From Gammaproteobacteria bacterium (lineage in GTDB: Bacteria; Pseudomonadota; Gammaproteobacteria; Steroidobacterales; Rariloculaceae): DNA of 64,000 nt. The position numbers and the translations under genes were made by a program. The stretch is taken from assembly GCA_022825505.1 (NCBI GenBank), contig JAJDWR010000024.1, positions 1 to 64,000 of the forward strand, in the 5' to 3' direction. Positions 16,634-24,951 of the stretch are shown here, one piece after another. How positions within the stretch are numbered: the stretch's first letter is position 1; each line of letters starts with the position of its first letter. The notes beneath the pieces are model-generated. The model was not told the DNA's origin. It searched no databases and saw only the letters and a list, made by a program, of their open reading frames with translations.

Positions 16634-17051
16634 CCGGGTTCGGGGTTTTACCCTGCTTGAGGTGATGGTCGCTCTGGCCATTGTCGCCCTCGGCATGATG
16701 GCGGTACACGCGCAACTCAACCGTTACGCCATCGGCGCCGTAATCATCGAAAACAAGGTTCTCGCCAGCTGGATTGCGTCCAACCGCATTGCAGAACTCA
16801 GCGTGGCGCCTCAATGGCCGCCGCTGGGTGAGACCCGGGATGAAGTGGATTATGCTCGGCGAACGTGGGTCTGGCGCACACGGATTTCGGAGACGCCCGT
16901 GGAGAACCTTCGCCGCGTCGATGTATCCGTGTCGCTGGCGAATGAGCCCGAGCAGGTCATCCATACCGTGTCCGGCCTCCTGGAGCCCCCTCCCCCGCCG
17001 GGCATTCCACCGCCGAACTGGCTACCCGGTGCGCTCGGGACGGGACAATGA
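16620..17051 (+). CDS. gspI: T2SS minor pseudopilin GspI
   Basis: A 143-residue pseudopilin with very short leader and motif RGFTLLEVMVALAIVALG. The GTG start at 16620 is chosen because GGAGG lies 9 nt upstream and it yields the short leader expected; no ATG fits. The C-terminus is proline-rich (PPPPPGIPPP), an unusual tail. GspI nucleates the tip complex with GspJ and GspK. Confidence 0.88.
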   Translation: MDSTSRVRGFTLLEVMVALAIVALGMMAVHAQLNRYAIGAVIIENKVLASWIASNRIAELSVAPQWPPLGETRDEVDYARRTWVWRTRISETPVENLRRVDVSVSLANEPEQVIHTVSGLLEPPPPPGIPPPNWLPGALGTGQ

Positions 17052-17704
17052 AATCCGCCCTGAATCACCGCGCGATGCCCTTCCCGGAGCGGACATCCGC
17101 CAGCGGATTCACGCTGGTGGAACTGCTGGTCGCGGTGGCCATCGTTGCCGTGATCGGCGTCATCGCGCTGACCGGGCTTTCAACGGTCCTGCAGCAGCAG
17201 GCCATCGCGGAGGAGCGATCGCAGCGATGGCGCAACATCCAGTTCGCCATGCATGTCATCGCCCAGGATCTGACGCAGCTGCATCCCCGGGCCGCCCGGG
17301 ATGAATCGGGCGAAGTCTGGAAGCCCAGTTTCCTGGTTGGCGTAAGCGAGCAGTTTGCCGTTGAACTCAGCCGCGGCGGATGGGCCAACCCTGCCGGACT
17401 GCCACGAGGTCATGTTCTGAGAGTTGCCTACGACTGGGAGGAAAACGGCAGCATGCTGGTTCGCTTTCACTGGCCGGCCGTGGACCGTACGCTGACGACG
17501 CCTCCGGTGCGGACCGAACTGCTTGGCGGTGTCGACGACATACAGATCAGACTTCAGGACCGAAACGGCCAATGGCACTTGGAATGGCCGCCGCTGGACA
17601 TGCCTGCTCCGGATTCCCTGGTCATGCCGCCCCGCCTGGTGGAGTTCAACCTGTATCTGGAAGATTTCGGCCACCTGTGGCGCACCGTGGAGGTCGGTGG
17701 ATGA
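17048..17704 (+). CDS. gspJ: T2SS minor pseudopilin GspJ
   Basis: A 218-residue pseudopilin with motif SGFTLVELLVAVAIVAVI after a 19-residue leader, followed by a GspJ-like domain (LTQLHPRAARDE..., LLGGVDDIQIRLQD). It forms part of the GspI-J-K tip. Start and stop both overlap the neighbouring genes by 4 nt. Confidence 0.92.
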   Translation: MKSALNHRAMPFPERTSASGFTLVELLVAVAIVAVIGVIALTGLSTVLQQQAIAEERSQRWRNIQFAMHVIAQDLTQLHPRAARDESGEVWKPSFLVGVSEQFAVELSRGGWANPAGLPRGHVLRVAYDWEENGSMLVRFHWPAVDRTLTTPPVRTELLGGVDDIQIRLQDRNGQWHLEWPPLDMPAPDSLVMPPRLVEFNLYLEDFGHLWRTVEVGG

Positions 17705-18630
17705 AGCCTCCCGGTGAACTGCAGCGTGGCGTCGCTGTCCTGACGGCCATGCTGGTCGTGACCCTGGGCACGATGATTGCCGTCAACATGATGTGGAGTG
17801 CCAGCCTGGATCAGCGGCGGGCTTCGGCCGGACTGGCCGCGGACCAGGGGATTGCGTACCTGCAGGGCGCAGAGGCGTGGGCAGGGGATATCCTCCGCCA
17901 GGACAAGGTTGAATTTCCGCAAAGCGATCACCTGGGGGAACTCTGGGCCCTGGAACTGCCGCCCCTTCCCGTGGACGGAGGCGCCATCAACGGCCGGCTG
18001 GAAGACCTTCAGGGCCGATTCAACCTGAACAACCTGGTCACGCCCCAGGGAGAACCGGATCCGCTTGCCCTGGCACAATTCGAGCGTTTGCTGGCAACGC
18101 TCGGCCTGGACCCGTCCGTTGCCGGAGCCGTTGTCGACTGGCTGGATGCGGACGCAGAAACCCACTTTCCCAATGGCGCCGAAGACGATGCATACGCCGG
18201 TTCGATTCCCCCTTATCGCACGCCGAACTGGCCCATCACGAGCACCAGCGAACTGGCCGCAGTGTCCGGCATCGAAGCCGAAGGGTACCGGACATTGTTG
18301 TCCCATGTCGCCGCATTGCCGACAGGCACCCCATTGAATGTCAACACGGCGTCTGCTCCCGTCCTCGCGTCGCTGTCGGATGACATAGACCTGGCCGCCG
18401 CCGCCGCACTACTGGAACGGCGGGGCGACGCGGAGTTTGTGGACATCGATGGAACCTTCGAAGGCTTGCTCGAGCCGGACATTCGCGGTCGAATCAACGG
18501 GACCAGCGATTACTTCCTGTTGACTGCCACCGTGGTACTTGGCACGCATCGGTACACCCTTTACTCTGTCCTGCAACGGCACCAGAGTGGCCTTGTTGGC
18601 GCCGTCTTTCGCAGCCTTGGAGTTCAATAG
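17701..18630 (+). CDS. gspK: T2SS minor pseudopilin GspK
   Basis: A 309-residue protein with an N-terminal hydrophobic prepilin segment (RGVAVLTAMLVVTLGTMIAV) lacking Glu5, as is usual for GspK, then the large globular domain with RLEDLQGRFNLNNLV, VDWLDAD and LNVNTASAPVLASL. GspK caps the pseudopilus tip. The ATG at 17701 overlaps the gspJ stop. Confidence 0.95.
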   Translation: MKPPGELQRGVAVLTAMLVVTLGTMIAVNMMWSASLDQRRASAGLAADQGIAYLQGAEAWAGDILRQDKVEFPQSDHLGELWALELPPLPVDGGAINGRLEDLQGRFNLNNLVTPQGEPDPLALAQFERLLATLGLDPSVAGAVVDWLDADAETHFPNGAEDDAYAGSIPPYRTPNWPITSTSELAAVSGIEAEGYRTLLSHVAALPTGTPLNVNTASAPVLASLSDDIDLAAAAALLERRGDAEFVDIDGTFEGLLEPDIRGRINGTSDYFLLTATVVLGTHRYTLYSVLQRHQSGLVGAVFRSLGVQ

Positions 18631-18631
18631 C

Positions 18632-19858
18632 GTGCTCGAGCATCTGGTTGTCCGATTGCCGAGGCGTCCGGGCGACGTCTCGTGGGTCGTACTCGACTCC
18701 GACGGACAACGCCTGTCACCGCAGACGCACGGTACATTGGAGGATGCCGCCGCGCAGGCCGCAAGTCGGCGCGTTCTGGTGCTGGTGTCCGGATTGGATG
18801 CAACCAGCCGCCAGGCGACGTTGCCCGTCAAGAGCCCGAAGCGGCTGCGGCAGATGCTTCCCTATTCGCTTGAGGACACCGTCGCCGAGGATGTCGACCG
18901 TCTGCATTTTGCGGCCGGTCCGCGGGACGCCTCGGGAACGGTTCCCGTCACCATGGTGACGCGGCGGCAAATGGATTCATGGCTGGAAGACTGCGAACAG
19001 GCGGGATTGGCCCCGGACCGAGTGTACTGCGAAGCGGACGGTGTTCCCATTGTACCGGGTGCCATGACGCTGGTTGCTGAAGGCGACCGCACTTACGGTC
19101 GCGTGCCCGGTGAGGCAGCCTTCGCGCTTCAGGGATTCACATTGCCGGAAGTGCTCCAGATAGCGTACGGCGGTGCGGACGAATCCTCCGAACTGCCCCA
19201 CGTGACATTGTTCGCCGACAATGACGGATACGCGCTATGCGAAAGTGATGTCGCCTGGCTGCGCGAACAGGGCGTCAGCCTGGACGTAAAACTGTTGCGC
19301 GAGGGCGTTCTGCCCCGGCTGGGTGCGACTCTCGTTGGCCGTCCAGGATGCGACTTGCTCCAGGGTCCCTATGGCAAGCAGCCTGACTGGCAGTCGTGGG
19401 TGCGGCCCTGGCGGCTTGCCGCATCGCTTCTGCTCGGAGTGATCGTGCTGGCAATTGCCGGAGAAGGTGTCCGGTACCTGGCACTCAGCCGCGATGACCG
19501 TATTGTCACGGAAATGCTTGAGACGGCGTGCCGGCAAAACACACAGTCGGTCGACCTGGCATCGTGCGAAGCGGAGATTCGTCGACGTCTCGCTGTCACG
19601 GTGGACGGAACCGAAGCAGGCTTCCTGCTGACACTTGAAGAGATGGCGCAGGCCTGGAATGAAGACGCGCGCCTGGAAGCGTTGAGTTACCGCACCGGCG
19701 TCATGGATCTGCGTATCGTTGCCCAAAGCGTATCCGCACTGGACGAATTCTCACGTGACATCAGCAGCAATGGCCGCTTGCAGGCATCGATTCAATCGGC
19801 GAATCCGACGCAGGACGGCATTCTCGGGCGACTGCAGATCGTCGTGAGTCCACAATGA
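18632..19858 (+). CDS. gspL: T2SS inner-membrane platform protein GspL
   Basis: A 408-residue protein: an N-terminal cytoplasmic actin-like domain (about 1-245, including MLPYSLEDTVAEDVD), one membrane helix (about 265-283, LAASLLLGVIVLAIAGEG) and a periplasmic ferredoxin-like domain. GspL links the ATPase GspE to GspM in the inner membrane. The GTG start at 18632 follows the gspK stop by 1 nt with GGAG upstream. GspE is not encoded in the window. Confidence 0.9.
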   Translation: MLEHLVVRLPRRPGDVSWVVLDSDGQRLSPQTHGTLEDAAAQAASRRVLVLVSGLDATSRQATLPVKSPKRLRQMLPYSLEDTVAEDVDRLHFAAGPRDASGTVPVTMVTRRQMDSWLEDCEQAGLAPDRVYCEADGVPIVPGAMTLVAEGDRTYGRVPGEAAFALQGFTLPEVLQIAYGGADESSELPHVTLFADNDGYALCESDVAWLREQGVSLDVKLLREGVLPRLGATLVGRPGCDLLQGPYGKQPDWQSWVRPWRLAASLLLGVIVLAIAGEGVRYLALSRDDRIVTEMLETACRQNTQSVDLASCEAEIRRRLAVTVDGTEAGFLLTLEEMAQAWNEDARLEALSYRTGVMDLRIVAQSVSALDEFSRDISSNGRLQASIQSANPTQDGILGRLQIVVSPQ

Positions 19859-20322
19859 AGGACTGGTTCGACACGCTGCAGCGCCGCGAGCGCATCGTCC
19901 TGCTTGCCGGCGGTGCCGTTGGCGTGCTGATCCTCGCCTGGAGTCTCGCGTGGTCACCATTGCGCAATGCCACGCTGGATCTGGATGTGAGGGTGGCGGA
20001 GAAACACAGTATCCTCGCGGATGCGCGCCGACTGCAGGCACCGGGTGCGCCGCCCGTCCCGTCGGTGGCGCCCGGGGAGTCGCTGGTGCTGGTGGTGGAT
20101 CAGACTCACCGCGCACACGGTCTGGGCGGTACTCTTTCGCGCAATCAGCCCGACGGGGAAGACGGCATTCGCGTCACGTTCCAACGAGTGCCCTTTGCCC
20201 GGCTGGTCAGTTGGCTCGGCGCATTGCAGCAGGGCCATGGAATCGTGGTGATTTCCGCAAACCTGGACGGTACGCAGCAGCCCGGACTCGTAAACGCTTC
20301 CCTGGTATTGCGGAGGTCATGA
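19855..20322 (+). CDS. gspM: T2SS inner-membrane protein GspM
   Basis: A 155-residue bitopic protein: short cytoplasmic N-terminus (MKDWFDTLQRRER), one membrane helix (about 16-32) and a periplasmic domain. The pattern LLAGGAVGVLILAWSLAWSPL is typical of GspM, which partners GspL. It overlaps gspL by 4 nt. Confidence 0.88.
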   Translation: MKDWFDTLQRRERIVLLAGGAVGVLILAWSLAWSPLRNATLDLDVRVAEKHSILADARRLQAPGAPPVPSVAPGESLVLVVDQTHRAHGLGGTLSRNQPDGEDGIRVTFQRVPFARLVSWLGALQQGHGIVVISANLDGTQQPGLVNASLVLRRS

Positions 20323-20323
20323 C

Positions 20324-21061
20324 ATGCCCGTCAGGTGGATCGCCCTCGGTGCAGGCGCCTATCTGGCTTCTGCGATCGCCCTCTTCCCCGCAGAGGTTGC
20401 CCATCGCTGGTTCGCGCCCGACGGGTTTCGCTTGTCCGGTGTTCAAGGCACCGTATGGTCCGGCAGCGCCGCACTTGGATCCGCAGGACCGTTGGGATTT
20501 CACGGTATCCGATGGCAGGTGCGGCCATGGACTGCTTTGCTGGCGCGACCGGGAGGGTCTTTCGAAGCCGGCCTCGGCGACGGTTTCCTGCAAGCCGATG
20601 TCCGCGTCGGGCCAGGCGCCGTCTCCCTCACGGAGGTCCGGGCAAGCTGCAGTCTTTCGGCTCTTGCCTCGGCGCTGCCCATCGCCGGAATCCGCGGTCA
20701 GGTGAGTCTGGAGCTCGCCGAACTGACCGTTCGGGACGGTTGGCCCGCCTCAGCCGAAGGCCAGTTGCGCCTCGGCCGGATCATGGTTCCACCCCTCGTG
20801 GGGAGCGACCCCATCGTCCTGGGCAACTATGACGTCACGCTTTCCGGTGGTGACGGGCTGCAGGGCCTGTTCGAAGATCGGGGAGGTCCGTTACAGGTTC
20901 GGGGATCGGCAAGTCTTTCCGCAGCCGGGCAATATGAAATCGGGGGGGTCGTACGGGCGCGACCGGAGGCCAACGCTGCCCTGACGCGCGGCGTCGAACT
21001 GCTCACCAGAGATCCGGACGATGCAGGACTGCGTGCCTTCAGCTTTGCCGGTACGCTTTGA
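20324..21061 (+). CDS. gspN: T2SS protein GspN
   Basis: A 245-residue protein with an N-terminal membrane anchor (MPVRWIALGAGAYLASAIALFPAEVA) and a periplasmic beta-rich GspN domain (VQGTVWSGSA). GspN is an optional T2SS component found in Xanthomonas-type systems. It is the last gene of the operon; gspC and gspD, which often follow or precede, are not present, and a convergent gene ends 66 nt downstream. Confidence 0.87.
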   Translation: MPVRWIALGAGAYLASAIALFPAEVAHRWFAPDGFRLSGVQGTVWSGSAALGSAGPLGFHGIRWQVRPWTALLARPGGSFEAGLGDGFLQADVRVGPGAVSLTEVRASCSLSALASALPIAGIRGQVSLELAELTVRDGWPASAEGQLRLGRIMVPPLVGSDPIVLGNYDVTLSGGDGLQGLFEDRGGPLQVRGSASLSAAGQYEIGGVVRARPEANAALTRGVELLTRDPDDAGLRAFSFAGTL

Positions 21062-21126
21062 TCGAAAAGACTCGAAACGATATCTGCAAGGGTTGAAGCC
21101 GACGTTGTATCCCCTGCCGGAACCGA

Positions 21127-21549
21127 CTATTTTTCGGATCCAAAGTAGTTCAGTTCGATGGTAATCCCGTTCGGGTCCTCCACGAAAATCTGGCTGAGTG
21201 CCATGTTCGGTACCTGCCGTTCGCGAAATGGCACGTTGTTTCGTTGCAGGCGCCGGATCATCGCGGGCGCATCCGTTGCACAGAAAGCGATGTGATCCAG
21301 GGATCCGCCGCCGTTCAGGGTGTCCAGATCGACATCACCGCCCAGATACTCCTCCAATCCAACGGAATCATCGGGATCCACGCCGACCAGATGGATCACC
21401 GCATGACCTTCCAGGTATAGCCAGGCGCCCGGAAACGGAAAGTCCGGCCGGTTGCCTTCTTCCATCCCAAGCAAATCAACATAGAAAGCCCGACTGGCTT
21501 CCAGGTCCAGGGTCCGGATGGAACAATGATCCAGGGTGCGAACTGCCAT
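21127..21549 (-). CDS. Glyoxalase-fold (VOC) protein
   Basis: A 140-residue single-domain vicinal oxygen chelate protein: two beta-alpha-beta-beta-beta modules with LDHCSIRTLDLEASRAFYVDLLGM, a central SLDHIAFCA and C-terminal FVEDPNGITIELNYF. His in LDH and DHIAF and the Glu of IELN are plausible metal ligands. Family members include glyoxalase I, dioxygenases and fosfomycin-resistance enzymes; the substrate is not evident. It may share a transcript with the helicase genes upstream (41-nt gap). Confidence 0.8.
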   Translation of the reverse strand: MAVRTLDHCSIRTLDLEASRAFYVDLLGMEEGNRPDFPFPGAWLYLEGHAVIHLVGVDPDDSVGLEEYLGGDVDLDTLNGGGSLDHIAFCATDAPAMIRRLQRNNVPFRERQVPNMALSQIFVEDPNGITIELNYFGSEK

Positions 21550-21590
21550 GTCGAGCGGTCTCCGATACTGGTGGCCGTCTGGCGATGATA

Positions 21591-24500
21591 TCAGTCGGGA
21601 GGTGCCATGACGGTGCTACCGGGCGGCTGATCCACAGCCTGTGCGGCCCCGTCGGCAAGCTGCGGCTGCCACTGCCTGAAGGCGCGAAGCAGCGGAAAAT
21701 ACAGTCCTACCCTGATGGGCCGGCTGTCAACGCAGGACAAGGCCCTGGCGTATCTTTCCAGCTGCCCCCGGTATCGCTGCACCTCCGAATCCAGGAATGC
21801 ATCGGTGGATCCACCTTCGTGGGCGCTGGTCTTGTAGTCGATGATCCATCGCGTTCCGGAGTCGTCGACAAATGTCCGGTCCAGACGCAAGTTCTCGATG
21901 AGTCCGTCAGCAGCCCGCGAGACCGGCAGCTCCGAGTCGGCCTCCCGGCGAGCTGCCAGGATCCACTGTCCGGTTGCATCGTCCAGGACGGCTTCGAGCG
22001 CCTGCATCACCCGGTTCGCCGCCTCCGGGAGCTCATCACAGTCCACCCCCAGCAACTTCAGTTCCGCCCTGTAGCGGTCCATGCCGGCCCGTACGCGCTC
22101 CGGGTCCCAATGCTCGACCCCCTCCCTCGCAATGGTATACAACCATTGGTGAACCACGACCCCGACCTGCAATGCAGCCTGCCCTGCCCATTGGAAATGG
22201 GGGCGTCGCTCGCCCTCTTCCCGGGCGATTGCTGTGCCGCCGGGTTGCCGCGCAGTTGCGACAAGGCGTCTGAGCTTCGGCTCGAAAGCCTCCTCGACCG
22301 GCTGACCGGCATCGTCTGCCACCGTGGCCGATTCGAAGGCAGCGGATACCTGCGGCCAGAGGAAGGCCAACAGACTGCGTGACGGGGGGTTGGTCTTTCC
22401 TGGCGGAAGCTGGCCGATCAGGTGCAGGCGTTCCCTGGCACGGGTTGTCGCCACGTAGAGAAGGCGTGCGCGTTCAGAGTATTCCTTGCGCCGTTCGATA
22501 CCCTTCAGCCACTGCCTGTACGGATCCGGTTTATCTGAGCCCGCGGAAAACGGAGCCAACAGGACAGATTCCCCCCCGTCGCCGTGCACGCGTTCATGCC
22601 AGTACAGCGCCCTGCCCCTGTCGGATTGCGGTACTCGCCCCAGCCCCATCAGCACAACCGTGTCGAACTCCAGTCCCTTGGCCTTGTGCACGGTCATGAT
22701 CTCGATGCCGCTTTCCCGGGGACGGTCCGCTATTGCGGCCGGATCGTCGAACAGGCTGCCCAGAGCGGCCGGATCGTCCAGATCGCCCATGACTGTGGCC
22801 TCCCTGAGGATGGCAAAGAAATGCTCTGCGCGATCGGTGTCCCTGGAGTCCGGAAGACACGCGGGCCCGTCCAGGGTCACCCAGGTGCGCCGCACCCAGC
22901 GGGCCAGAGACTGGTTGGACCGCTCGCGAAAGGCCAGCTGCAGGATAGCCTGCAGGCGTTCCAGCCGAACCCGGCCGTCCCCGGTCAATTCGGAAATCCG
23001 TTCCGCATCCTGCATCAACGTCCATACCGCGCTGTCCGCATCGTCCCGGCACAGGACGTGCAGGTCCCTCCAGCTCAAGCCGCACCAGGGTGCCCGCAGT
23101 ACCGCCAGCCACGCGACACGATCGCCGCGATGAGTCAATGCCCGGGTCAGCCCGATGAGATCCTGGGTGACCTGATGCTGGTTGGGTGCTTCCAATTGAA
23201 CCGCGTGAGCATCCAGACCGAGCGTACGAAGGTGACTCTGCAGGCCCGCAAGGTGATTGCGGCTTCGCACCAGGATAGCCACCGAACCGGACTCGGACCG
23301 GGCCCTTTCGGCGGCAACGATCTCAGCGGCACGCCGGGCCTCCGCATTCGGGTCCGACCCCCGAAGCGCGTGCACCTGTACGGCCTGCCGGCTTGAAGGC
23401 GCCCTGACCGCTTCGCAAGAACTGAACCGGGCGGCGCCGGCCTTGAGGTCATCCTCAGCCGGAAAGATACCTGTGAACGCGTCATTGACCCAATCGATCA
23501 GAACGGGAGCACTGCGGAAGTTTCGAGTCAGGTCCAGCGTTGCGCATCGGATATCTCCGATGCCCGCGTGCCTGGCCCGCAGGAACAGCGACATGTCGGC
23601 GTTCCGGAACCGGTAGATGGACTGCATGGGATCTCCGACCAGGAACAGCGAGCGGCCGTCGCCCCGTTCCCACCCGGACGTGAGCAGTTCCAGAAGCCGG
23701 ATCTGCGAACGCGAGGTATCCTGAAATTCGTCCACGAGAATGTGCTGAATACGCCTGTCGAGGGCAAGCAGCAGGTCCGATGGGCGCACCGCGCTGCCGA
23801 GAGCGTGTTGCGCGGCCAGCGCCAGTTCTATGAAATCCGCGGAATTCCGTTCCGCGAACAGGACCCGCAGTTCGGCCACGAGGTGCTGCAGCAGGATTCG
23901 AAGTGCCGACATGGCATCCCACCATGCCGATCCCGGCAGCGACTCCGGGATGTTCCTCAACTCCATCAGAGCAATGCGCAATTCCTCCGAACCGGAAAGT
24001 GACGAGATCAGTTCCTTCAGATCGCCGCCAAGGGGCGCGAATTGACCGGAGAACCCGATCGCGCCCGGTTGCCTGCGCCACGTCCCCTGCCTGGTCAGCA
24101 ACAGTTCCGGCAACGCCTTCCAGGCCTCGAGTTGGTCCACGCACGGGGCGGGCATTGTTTCAAGATTCAACCAGGGCTCGAACATTCGAGGGAAACCTGG
24201 CGTATGACTGGCCACATGACGCAACAGGGGTACCAACTGCCGGCAGGCCGACTCGGGGAGCAACTCCGCCACTGAGATCAGATCCTCCTCGATCGAGCGG
24301 TGCAACGCCCGTTCGACCATAACGCGCAATTCCGACTCATCCGCGCCGAACACATGGGGCAGCCACTGGTCGCGAGTGGCGAGCATCTGCGCCAACAGCG
24401 TCACCATGCCCTCGGCGCCGGTATCGGAAGTCTCGAGCAGGAAACGCAATGCGCGGGCTCCCGGAGAGGCGTCTCCAAGCTGCCGAATCATTCGCCTTCC

Positions 24501-24950
24501 TGCAGTTCGATAGTGCTCTGAAGCGTCTTCAACGATACGTGCCGCCCCAATCCCGCCGGACGCGACCGGCAACCGTTGCGCGAGCCAGACGTTGAGCGCA
24601 TCCAGGGTATCGATCTTGAGCCGGGCTGGCTGTTCGACCACAGACCAGCCCAGTTTCCGGTCCCTGTCCAACGCTTGCCGGGCCAATTCGTAGGTCCGAA
24701 GCCGGTGCGGCTGCTCTGGCCGCTCGTCTCGATCCGCTGCGGCCAGGGCTGCCAGCACGCGGTCGCGCATCTGCGCGGCTGCCTTGCGGGTAAACGTGAT
24801 CGCGATGACTTGTTCGGGCAATTCTACGGTCGCCAGCAAGGCCAGAAAGCGCTGGATAAGCAATTCCGTCTTGCCCGATCCTGCAGGCGCCTGAACGATA
24901 AAGGATCGGTCAGTCTCCAGAGCGCGTCGGCGCAGCGCTGAGTCGCTCAC
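21591..24950 (-). CDS. AddA-like UvrD/REP helicase-nuclease
   Basis: A 1119-residue protein. Walker A APAGSGKT is near residue 18-25, then TFTRKAA, motif II LVDEFQDTS, VGDPMQSIYRFR, the late helicase motif IMTVHKAKGLEFDTVV, and ATTRARERL. A C-terminal RecB-type nuclease domain is shown by WIIDYKTS near 1037-1043. Together with the AddB-like gene it should form a two-subunit double-strand-break end-processing enzyme analogous to RecBCD/AddAB. The GTG at 24950 is chosen (VSDSALRRRALE); it lies 1 nt after the AddB-like stop, though the frame stays open to 25037. Confidence 0.88.
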   Translation of the reverse strand: MSDSALRRRALETDRSFIVQAPAGSGKTELLIQRFLALLATVELPEQVIAITFTRKAAAQMRDRVLAALAAADRDERPEQPHRLRTYELARQALDRDRKLGWSVVEQPARLKIDTLDALNVWLAQRLPVASGGIGAARIVEDASEHYRTAGRRMIRQLGDASPGARALRFLLETSDTGAEGMVTLLAQMLATRDQWLPHVFGADESELRVMVERALHRSIEEDLISVAELLPESACRQLVPLLRHVASHTPGFPRMFEPWLNLETMPAPCVDQLEAWKALPELLLTRQGTWRRQPGAIGFSGQFAPLGGDLKELISSLSGSEELRIALMELRNIPESLPGSAWWDAMSALRILLQHLVAELRVLFAERNSADFIELALAAQHALGSAVRPSDLLLALDRRIQHILVDEFQDTSRSQIRLLELLTSGWERGDGRSLFLVGDPMQSIYRFRNADMSLFLRARHAGIGDIRCATLDLTRNFRSAPVLIDWVNDAFTGIFPAEDDLKAGAARFSSCEAVRAPSSRQAVQVHALRGSDPNAEARRAAEIVAAERARSESGSVAILVRSRNHLAGLQSHLRTLGLDAHAVQLEAPNQHQVTQDLIGLTRALTHRGDRVAWLAVLRAPWCGLSWRDLHVLCRDDADSAVWTLMQDAERISELTGDGRVRLERLQAILQLAFRERSNQSLARWVRRTWVTLDGPACLPDSRDTDRAEHFFAILREATVMGDLDDPAALGSLFDDPAAIADRPRESGIEIMTVHKAKGLEFDTVVLMGLGRVPQSDRGRALYWHERVHGDGGESVLLAPFSAGSDKPDPYRQWLKGIERRKEYSERARLLYVATTRARERLHLIGQLPPGKTNPPSRSLLAFLWPQVSAAFESATVADDAGQPVEEAFEPKLRRLVATARQPGGTAIAREEGERRPHFQWAGQAALQVGVVVHQWLYTIAREGVEHWDPERVRAGMDRYRAELKLLGVDCDELPEAANRVMQALEAVLDDATGQWILAARREADSELPVSRAADGLIENLRLDRTFVDDSGTRWIIDYKTSAHEGGSTDAFLDSEVQRYRGQLERYARALSCVDSRPIRVGLYFPLLRAFRQWQPQLADGAAQAVDQPPGSTVMAPPD

Positions 24951-24951
24951 T

